DNA from: Rosa chinensis
Taxonomy: Eukaryota; Streptophyta; Magnoliopsida; Rosales; Rosaceae
Reading direction: 5' to 3'
Assembly: GCF_002994745.2 (NCBI RefSeq)
Contig: NC_037090.1
Span: forward strand, 29,432,501 to 29,496,500
DNA: 64,000 nt
The notes beneath the pieces are model-generated. The model was given only the letters and a program-made list of their open reading frames with translations, did not search any database and was not told the origin of the DNA. The first letter of the stretch is position 1. The number at the start of each line of letters is the position of its first letter. The position numbers were made by a program, and so were the translations under genes. This document shows, piece by piece, positions 56,295 through 64,000 of the stretch.

Positions 56295-57725
56295 ATGGCT
56301 TCCAACCACCAAAACAATGCCCCTAATGAAGTGGTGGTTGTCATGGTTCCTTTACCGGCACAAGGCCACCTCAACCAGCTTCTCCACCTCTCCCGCCTCA
56401 TCTCCGCGTACAACATCCCCGTCCACTTTGTCGGAACCCCCAATCACAACCGTCAAGCCAAGGTCCGAGTCCACGGCTGGGATCAAACCTCAGACGTCAA
56501 AAACACGATCCACTTCCATGACTTCATCATCCCTCCTGTCTTTTGCCCTCCTCCCAACCCCAATGCACCAAACAAGTTCCCTTCTCATCTCCTACCCACA
56601 TTTGAAGCCACCACCCATCTCCGCCACCCTGTCGCCGCACTTCTGCGAAATCTAGCCTCCCAAACAAGGCGAGTGGTGGTCATCCACGACTCCATCATGG
56701 CTTCCGTCATCCAAGACATTGGTTCTATCGTCAACGGCGAGTCTTACACCTTCCACACTGTCTCCGCCTTCGCCGTCTTCTTGTTCTTGTGGGAAGGAAT
56801 TGGATGTCCACCTGAACTCGAAGGGATACGAGTCAAGAGTAAAATCCCCGATACCACCCCAGGTCTGGAGGATTGCTTCCCCGACGAGTTCTTGAATTTT
56901 ATTGTTACACAGTATGAATACACAGTGTACAACTCCGGGAACATCTACAACGCCAGCAGAACCATAGAAGGTGATTACATTGATTTACTGAACAAACTTG
57001 GTGATAACAAGAAGCATTGGGCTGTTGGGCCTTTCAACCCAGTTTTAGTACCGGAGAAAAAAGAAGGCTCAAATGATGGTAAAAGGCACGCTTGCTTGGA
57101 ATGGCTTGATAAACAAGAACGAAACTCGGTGATCTACGTGTCGTTTGGGACAACAACGTGCATGACAGACGAGCAGATCAAGGAGCTGGCTATTGGGTTG
57201 GAACAAAGCAACCAGAAGTTCATTTGGGTGTTGAGGGATGCTGATAAAGGTGACCTTTTCATTGACGGAGACCAAGTTAGAAAGGCTGAGCTTCCAGAAG
57301 GGTACGAAGAGAAAGTGAAAGATAGGGGAGTAGTGGTCAGAGATTGGGCGCCCCAATTGGAGATTTTGTCCCATAAATCAACTGCTTGGTTTCTGAGTCA
57401 CTGTGGATGGAACTCGTGCATGGAGAGCCTCACTTCGGGAGTGCCCATAGCATGTTGGCCGATGCACTCAGACCAACCGAGGAACACGACTTTGGTGACG
57501 AGGGTGCTCAAAGTTGGTCTCGTTATAAGGGATTGGGAGAGAAGGAACGAGCTTCTTACGTCGTCAATGGTGAAAGATGGTGTGGAGAAACTGATGGGAT
57601 CTGGAGAAGTGGATGAGATAAGGAAGAAGGCAAGAGAGTTGGGTGCTGCCGTAAGAGGATCTATGGTGGAAGGTGGAGATTATCGCGTGGATTTGTCTTC
57701 TTTTATTGCTCACATCACCAGATAA
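56295..57725 (+). CDS. Zeatin O-glucosyltransferase-like UGT
   Basis: A single exon of 476 residues, normal for plant family 1 glycosyltransferases and intronless like many of the ZOG (UGT93) group. I chose ATG 56295 (MASNHQNN) over the in-frame ATG at 56211 because the family starts about 12 residues before VVVVMVPLPAQGHLNQ. His25 in that motif is the likely catalytic base, and VIHDS supplies the expected aspartate near residue 140. The PSPG sugar-nucleotide box occupies about residues 351-394, from WAPQLEIL through SHCGWNSCMES to SDQ; the final Gln suggests UDP-glucose. ZOG enzymes store cytokinin as the O-glucoside in the cytosol. The acceptor cannot be read from sequence; close relatives use xylose or other acceptors. 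No damage seen. Confidence 0.94.
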   Translation: MASNHQNNAPNEVVVVMVPLPAQGHLNQLLHLSRLISAYNIPVHFVGTPNHNRQAKVRVHGWDQTSDVKNTIHFHDFIIPPVFCPPPNPNAPNKFPSHLLPTFEATTHLRHPVAALLRNLASQTRRVVVIHDSIMASVIQDIGSIVNGESYTFHTVSAFAVFLFLWEGIGCPPELEGIRVKSKIPDTTPGLEDCFPDEFLNFIVTQYEYTVYNSGNIYNASRTIEGDYIDLLNKLGDNKKHWAVGPFNPVLVPEKKEGSNDGKRHACLEWLDKQERNSVIYVSFGTTTCMTDEQIKELAIGLEQSNQKFIWVLRDADKGDLFIDGDQVRKAELPEGYEEKVKDRGVVVRDWAPQLEILSHKSTAWFLSHCGWNSCMESLTSGVPIACWPMHSDQPRNTTLVTRVLKVGLVIRDWERRNELLTSSMVKDGVEKLMGSGEVDEIRKKARELGAAVRGSMVEGGDYRVDLSSFIAHITR

Positions 57726-58207
57726 TTATGATGATCGAAAATGGGAATGTACGTAGTATTGGGAAGAATTGATGTATGATAATCAGTTGCGAAAAAGACT
57801 AATACTTCATGCCCCGTCTTTTTGTAACCACTTTGGAAAGCAAAGCACAACAACTGTATGAAGTACCATCTTGAATTTTTCTTTCAAGTAACAGCTGTTA
57901 GTTTCAATGTCTTTATCCTGACGAGCTAGTGAGTTACTGCTGCACATGCAAGGACCAGCCAGTTGGTACGTACGAGATAGTTGCTTCTACCAACTAGACA
58001 TGGGTGCAATTCACTTGGTCAGAACCTCTCATGCAGCAGTTTTTCATTACTCGAACATTTTGCCAGCTCCACGATGATGACTTTTACTGGGCATGATCAA
58101 AATTGTTTTAACCGGATCTATTCATCAAGCAGAAAGAATATCGGTGCTGATCGATGATAATAATGAGTGTACGTGTGAAGTCTGCGAGATATATATATAT
58201 ATATACA
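57726..58207. other. 3' flank of the UGT gene
   Basis: No gene supported. Ends in an AT microsatellite at about 58189-58204. Confidence 0.55.
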
Positions 58208-61200
58208 CAGTGGCGGATCCAGGATCCTAGAAGTGTCCAGGCTAATTAGAAATGCACAATTTTTTTTTTTTTTTTTTTTTGAGGTTTGGAACCCAGTGGG
58301 AGGCTCATCCTCACACCTTTATAATTTTTAATCAAAACATACAACGGAGGGGACATAAAACCAAACCCCGTAAATTAAAAATTACAAGCATACATTTGTT
58401 ATAACATAACAATAAACTAACTAAATCGTACCCTCCGAGGCCCACTCACTTCAAACTCAGCAATCACAGAATCATTATCAATGCTATCGGCCAATTCTTT
58501 TTTGATGTAGAGAACCATCAAATCATCAAGAAACTCATCTTCCATCTTATTTCGAAGTTTGTTTTTTATGATATTCATATATGAAAATGCTCTCTCTATT
58601 GTTGCTGTAGAAACTGGCAGAGTTAGAATAAGACAAATCAATCTATAAATCATAGGAAAGAATGCTGAGTTTCTTGATTGAACTAACCGCCTACACAAAT
58701 CAGACACAGTAGTTGTGTTGGCAAATCTTGGATCCCTCTGAATATCTGTTAGCAAAAACTCACACTCCATATCTAGAGCAAGCATATCATATGATGTAAA
58801 ATCTTGAGGATAAAACCTCAAAGCAAGATTGTTAACATCTTCAGATTTAAATGATCGAAAATTATCACGTGGATCAAATGTAGCACTAAGAACAAGGATC
58901 TCCAACGAATCATCTGTAAATCTACTATCCAACTCTGCCAACTGAAAATCTATCACAGCATTAAGTATATTGATCCGATAATAATGCTCATTTGTAATAT
59001 TTTGTTCACAACCCCTTATACCTTTCTTGTAAGGAGCAGACATATCTGGCATAATAATATCATACTCACAACAAAATGATTTAACCCTCATAATCAAAGC
59101 ATCCCAACCATCTTCTCTCATATCTTGAAGTTTTGATTTTGTTATTGAAAGAAAATTGAGAGCATTCAAGATGTCTATGGCTTTTTTTTGCAATTACTGA
59201 CAAAGAAAATCAGTAATCTTCATGACATCATGCATCACAAGCAAGCAAAACACAAAATCAAAACGCTGCATTGCCTTACCTACACTCTTTGCTTCTCCTT
59301 GTACTTTTTTTGGTCTATTTGCAACCATATCTACAAGAGTTGTTTGGGTACGTAGCTCCAAATAACTTAATCAAACTTGAAATAGAGCGAAGATGTGAAC
59401 CCCAACGAGTAGCCCTTGCTCGTTGCAAAGCGCAAGTCTGATTAGCACATGTACCTGTCTCAAGTGCTCCAGTAGCTACTAAATCTGCAATTTCTTCTTC
59501 TCTAATAACTCTAAAAGCTAAATGTCTTTTTGCAGAAAAATCAACAAAATTTACAATCAAATTTAGAGTTGAAAAGAATTCTCAAATATCATGCACCCCT
59601 TTAGCTGCAGCATTTAAAGTCAATTGTAAGCGATGAGCAAAGCAATGAACATAATATGCATATGGACACTCTTCACGAAACAAAGCTTGTAAACCATTAT
59701 ATTCACCCCGCATGTTCCTAGCACCATCATATCCTTGCCCACACATATTTTCAACTTGAAGATCATATTGAGTAAGGACTTTGGATATCTCATCTTTTAG
59801 AGTTTGAGAACAAGTGTCTGCCACACTAAGCACTTTGAAAAACCGTTCTCTAATAAACCCATCACAATCAACAAATCGAAGAATGATAGCCATTTGTTCC
59901 CTATTAGATACATCAACCGCTTCATCAACAAGGATACAAAATTTGGCATCTCTCACTTCCTCCTGAATCTTGGTTCTAACTTTGTTACCAAGTATATTTG
60001 CAATTTGTTTTTGAATAATGGGAGAAATATACTTGGCATTCCCAGGAGCATTTTGTAAGACTTTGCGAACATCTATATTCATTCTTCCAAACGAATTCAC
60101 AACCGCATTGAAATTGCCACCATTGGATGAATTAACCGATTCATCATGGCCTCTAACAGCACATCCTTGGTGTGCCAACAACCTTACACTCTATAGTAGT
60201 AATAAGCCAGAGTCGGTTATCTGCTACTTCTTGTGATGATTTTGTGCTAATCACTCTTTCAATATGCTTAGATGGGTTTCTTAGTGACTCCCACTTGTAC
60301 ATGGCAATATTATGTGTGGAATTTATGCCTCCTATGTGATGGAGAATGCCAGATTTTTTTGACATAACATTCTTCCAACCTTGAAACCCATGCTCAGTAA
60401 ATGCTGGATGATGGGATGGATAACTATCAAACAAGAAACAAGGGAAGCAAAATGCTTTGTCCAACTCTTCAGAATACTCAAGCCAAGACCATTCTTTGAA
60501 CCACTTGGGACTAAATCTTCGACCTTGACCTCCGTCAAATGAAGATGGGTAACTACTTAAGTGGGGTTGATACGGTCCTAAGACCACATAAGCTCTTCGA
60601 ATATTGTCACGCTCATTCAAAGGGTACTTGCATATTGGACACCGTATTCCTGGATCACGTTCAAGGGAAGTAAAATAAAAACTTTCTTCTCTCTTAATTC
60701 TTTCATTACGACACTCTTCTAGTGGAATAGATGGAGAAGGGTTTAAAGGGACATCATTAACAGAATTATCAGTCACATTTCTACTCCCACTCCCATCGAC
60801 ACTATCACTTGATGGAGTATCATTTGCAAACCATGACAGAAGATTTTTGTACCTCTTGGGTTTCCGGTGATCCGACATTATATTCAATACCTATAATATT
60901 ATATAAATACCACCATTAAAATATTATATATATATTAGACAATGAAACCAAGTCGGCAAGTCATAGTAATTAAACAATGAAACCAAGCTGCAACATTTAA
61001 ACAATTATATATACCAATATACCATGATTACCATCATTAATTCATTATATTCAAGTCGGCAGAGAAACAAATCAACTAATCAATTCCAAGTCGGCACAGA
61101 GTCACAGAGAAACAAATCAACTAATCAGCACAGAGTCACAGAGAAACAAATCAATTAATCAAGTCGACTTCCGGCAAGTATTTGGAATCAAAAAAGTCAA

Positions 61201-61752
61201 CAGAGTAAGAGACTCAATACCGACTTACCCAGAAATCCAGATTCACAGCAGCAACTCCGACTCGCTCGCCAACTCCAATTCTCCAAAGTCCAAATCAAAC
61301 AATCTCACGCAGCAGCAAGCCAGCAAGTCAGCCACTGAGTCACTGACCTCCATCCAAATGCACAAGCAGGTCTGCCTACAAAACCAGTAAACCACAAACC
61401 CAAAAATTTAGAGTAGATTCATGGGATTTCCCCAAATTGAAATTAAAATCTCCATGAAGATGAAAGATAGAGTAATTGTACCTGTGAAATAGGGATCCCC
61501 AAATCGGATTGTGGGTTCACGGAGATTTCCGGTGGTGATTTGTGGGAGTATTCAATCCTTCACTTCAACTGACCCGCTGCGGCCTGTGGGAGACTGGGAG
61601 TATGCGATTTCGGACTTCAAGTCTTCAACATATATTTTTTTTTTCTTTGGACTGGTATGGGACTATGGGCTGAAGGGACATATACTTAGGGGTTTTTGGG
61701 CCAAAATGTTGTCTAGGCTATAGCCCATAAAGCCTTCTATGTAGTTCCACGC

Positions 61753-61755
<3 letters not shown>
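58208..61755 (-). mobile_element. Decayed hAT transposon
   Basis: The left end CAGTGGCGGATCCAGGA is a typical plant hAT terminus. The right end near 61755 (TAGTTCCACGCATG) is a diverged counterpart of ATCCGCCACTG. TATATACA (58200-58207) and TATATATA (61756-61763) could be the 8-base duplication, but both lie in AT repeats, so the right boundary is uncertain. It carries its own transposase on the minus strand. Confidence 0.7.
58417..60887 (-). pseudogene. hAT transposase with TTF zinc finger and DUF4371, broken
   Basis: Minus strand from ATG 60887. A TTF-type zinc finger comes first (RCPICKYPLNERDNIR, FCFPCFLFDS, HGFQGWKNV). DUF4371 follows (ILVDEAVDVSNREQMAIILR, MCGQGYDGARNMRG, YVHCFAHRLQL). 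The hAT C-terminal dimerisation region comes last (LTLPVSTATIERAFSYMNII, NKMEDEFLDDLMVLYI). Breaks: a frameshift near 60170 (TIEC to LLAHQGC), a TGA at 59582-59584 where Trp is expected (VHDI.EFFSTLN), a frameshift near 59340, and a TAA before LQKKAID at about 59194. All domains are present, so inactivation looks fairly recent. Similar proteins are often annotated as zinc finger MYM-type protein 1-like. Confidence 0.9.

Positions 61756-61787
<32 letters not shown>
61756..61787. repeat. (TA)n microsatellite
   Basis: About 30 bases of alternating T and A between the hAT end and the Copia LTR. Confidence 0.9.
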
Positions 61788-61790
<3 letters not shown>

Positions 61791-61798
61791 GTAGTTTC

Positions 61799-62017
61799 TG
61801 TTGTAGAGAAACTGAAATTGAGAGGAATTTGCTGTGTATTCTCATTGATAATATGGGCCTTTTTATATAGAGGATTACAATGTATATAATCTCAATTAGA
61901 CAAAGAAAGTAATCTTACATTGAATATGAATCTAGATCCTTCTAATGTAACCCTATTACCACTAGGTTAAGTAATCTAGAGTTTGGGCCAAACACAAATT
62001 ATGGTTTTACTTGAACA
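61799..62017 (-). mobile_element. Copia LTR of about 219 bases
   Basis: Minus strand: after the purine tract AAGGGGGAG it starts TGTTCAAGTAAAACC and ends CTCTACAACA. The segment contains a TATATAAAAAGG core. It is the 3' LTR of the Copia remnant to its right. Confidence 0.8.
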
Positions 62018-63427
62018 CTCCCCCTTGTGTTGCCCAAACGCAGTGCTTCTCTCGTTGCCTCATTAAAAACCTTGCCGAGTAACAAAAACCCAGTGGGACA
62101 AAAATAATCTCGGTCGAAGGGGAAAAAGAGCACAACACACCCTTCAAGTTTCGAGACCATACATGTAAACATTTCCCCCTGATGTCTGCATCCTCACCTG
62201 ATGACAACGGTCATGGGAGTTTGGATAACTTCCTCAAACGATGCAACCAACATGTTTCTCGAAAGTGGAATTTAGGCAATGACTTAGTGAGCAAGCCTGT
62301 CATACTGTCCTCAGATTGAACCTAGTTCACTTTGATCTTGAGGAGAGTCTGTTGTTGCTGATTATCCTTGGTGTTGTCACTTTTGATGTAGCCTTGCTTC
62401 ATTTGTGTAGGCTCATCTGTGGTAGACTTTAAACCACAACTTTTCAAACATGCGTAATTATGAATCCAATCCATATACATTCACGAACCACTTTGTGAAG
62501 AGTAATAATCTTTGCATTGTTCGAAGATATAGCGGCTAGGGTTTATTATGTAAACCTCCAAGATATCACGGTCTTTACCCATGGTGAACACTTAACTAGT
62601 TTGGGAATGACCTTTGTGTGGGTCAAAGAGACACCCAACATCAACAAAACCTTCCAAAACACATGTTGTTTTGGGATGGGGATAGTGGACGCAGGCCAGA
62701 GTTGGTGGCGTTCCTGGTGTGTGATGGGTCCGAATCCATTGTCTCTCTATATGGATAAAGCATGACCATATCAGTCGTACATCTCTAGTATAGAAAGATA
62801 TCTTTTACACCAATCCAATGGTGTCGCGTTGGCGTAGAGCTATAACTTAGCTAATAAGTTCACTGCAAATGAGATGTCCGGTCTTGTGCATTAAGATAAG
62901 TACAATAGATTGTGCATTGAGATAAGTACAATAATGCGCCTATTGTACTTATGTAGGGCACTTCCGCCTCCAGCACATCTTCTCCATCATCATTCTGACC
63001 AAGAGGATCATTTTCAGGATCAAGACTACGGACGATCATGGGGGTGCTTGAAGGTTTGACCTTGTCAAAATGCCTAAGCATCTATCAACACGATGCTCAA
63101 GTTCCAAACCGAGACATAATCGTGTTCTCCCAAAATTCTTCATCTCAAACTCGGATTTCTAGTGTTCTATGGTTTCCATTAACTCTTTAAGGGCTTCCAA
63201 TGAAGATCATGTCCAACATGAACTGCGATAGAATCCGAAACTTGTTATGGAAACACGTGGGCATATCCCTTCCCAATCAAGTAGTCATCTTAGTGAGCAT
63301 TTCAACCTCTTTATAAAATGCGCTCCGTGGTCTAGAGCCACTTGACTTGGGTAAATGAAGTTCACCATGAACCTTCATGTACATTCCGTATCTAGATCCC
63401 CATACAGATACGTAGTGACCACATTTG
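62018..63427 (-). pseudogene. Copia pol remnant (reverse transcriptase and RNase H)
   Basis: Degenerate minus-strand frames read VVTTYLYGDLD, then SSTPMIVRSLDPENDP with EVPYISTIGALLYLSQ (63081-62860), then short RNase H traces and the 3' tail ahead of the LTR. Many stops and shifts. It is cut at 63427 by the start of another LTR. Confidence 0.75.
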
Positions 63428-64000
63428 TGTAATACCCGGATGTTTTCTTTAATCAAAGCAAAAACTTAATTATGGCATTGCTTTACTTTCCATGTTTTAA
63501 GGCTTTACCTTTCATGATTTTGTCTGCTTGAGAGTGATTAAAGTGAACGACCGACACCAGCAAAGGCTCACACACACACACACACACACACTCTCTCTCT
63601 CTCTCTCTCTCTCTGCCGAAACCAGCAACCAAAACAGAGCATTCCTCCTCCAAGCTGGTTCTCGCTCCACAGGACATCAATTGACCCCAGACCAAGTCCC
63701 ACACCTTCGCCTCTTCCTTGCGCAGCTGCCGGTGGTAACCTTTCGCCGGCTCTTGAACCGTATACGGCGGTGGAACACGAGGCCGATTTGAGCTCGTTTT
63801 GGTTCCAAGCTTGATATCTCAAGCTACCGACCATCAATCCTCACCAAACTTCATCCTCCAGCTCACCTCAACCTCCTGAAGCTTCCAGAAGTGTCCTTGG
63901 ACGGCGACGCTGAGCGTGGTGGCGGCTGGAAGTCAGACCCGATTCGAATCGAAAACCGGACTATCGATCCTGATATCTCGAGCTACAGACCACCATTTCT
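63428..64000 (+). mobile_element. Start of an LTR running off the window
   Basis: TGTAATACCCGGATG at 63428 is a typical plant Ty3 LTR start and marks a sharp switch from Copia sequence. The interior contains a (CA)n(CT)n microsatellite at 63568-63615 and GC-rich sequence. The other end is outside the window, so the call is tentative. Confidence 0.5.

Overview
This is a transposon-rich plant nuclear window. Spliced genes with GT-AG introns, a plant UGT with a PSPG box, a plant GT61 enzyme, a 312-residue TFIIB and many classes of plant transposable element point to an angiosperm. A eudicot, perhaps Rosaceae, is my inference from the feel of the repeats and was not tested. Nothing looks prokaryotic, organellar or viral. 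I see only three convincing intact protein-coding genes. They are a GT61 glycosyltransferase (minus strand, three exons, 18804-21779), the general transcription factor TFIIB (plus strand, seven exons, 33450-37690) and a zeatin O-glucosyltransferase-like UGT (plus strand, intronless, 56295-57725). They are unrelated housekeeping and metabolic genes and show no sign of acting together. A possible fourth gene is an unrecognised minus-strand ORF at 3689-4333. Layout: 1-3506 is a giant palindrome made of two inverted copies of an internally deleted Ty3-type element. 4945-6774 is an LTR fragment abutting a decayed Copia element (6775-9249, resuming at 17982-18407). That Copia is split by a non-coding LTR element (9250-17976, target duplication ATTGA). 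The LTR element is itself split by a CACTA transposon (9787-14381, target duplication CTT) that carries exons and introns of a REV1-like DNA polymerase gene. 23765-27650 holds a LINE RNase H fragment split by a GGCCC-rich hAT-type element, and a pogo-like remnant split by a Pack-MULE that carries a PPR gene fragment. 27800-32860 is a three-layer nest: an old LTR fragment, a poly(A)-tailed insertion inside it, and a 2.9-kb solo LTR inside that with a perfect GGGTG duplication. After TFIIB come a Harbinger-like MITE, a Copia gag fragment and a second CACTA element (42416-47045, target duplication GCT). The second CACTA is packed with palindromic ACACGGA..TCCGTGT motifs and carries a spliceable captured gene piece. 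47046-56294 contains a short TATA-preceded ORF, a Helitron, another Harbinger-like element with captured coding sequence, minisatellites, NECAP-like and LEA-like gene fragments and a foldback MITE. 58208-61755 is a decayed autonomous-type hAT element. The window ends in a Copia remnant and the start of another LTR. The main theme is nested transposition with repeated gene capture: two CACTA elements, one Pack-MULE and one Harbinger-like element carry host gene pieces, and the Helitron may. I found no unmistakably novel system. The strongest candidates for a second look are the diverged 3.5-kb palindrome (a possible natural hairpin-RNA source), the REV1-bearing CACTA and the palindrome-packed CACTA.
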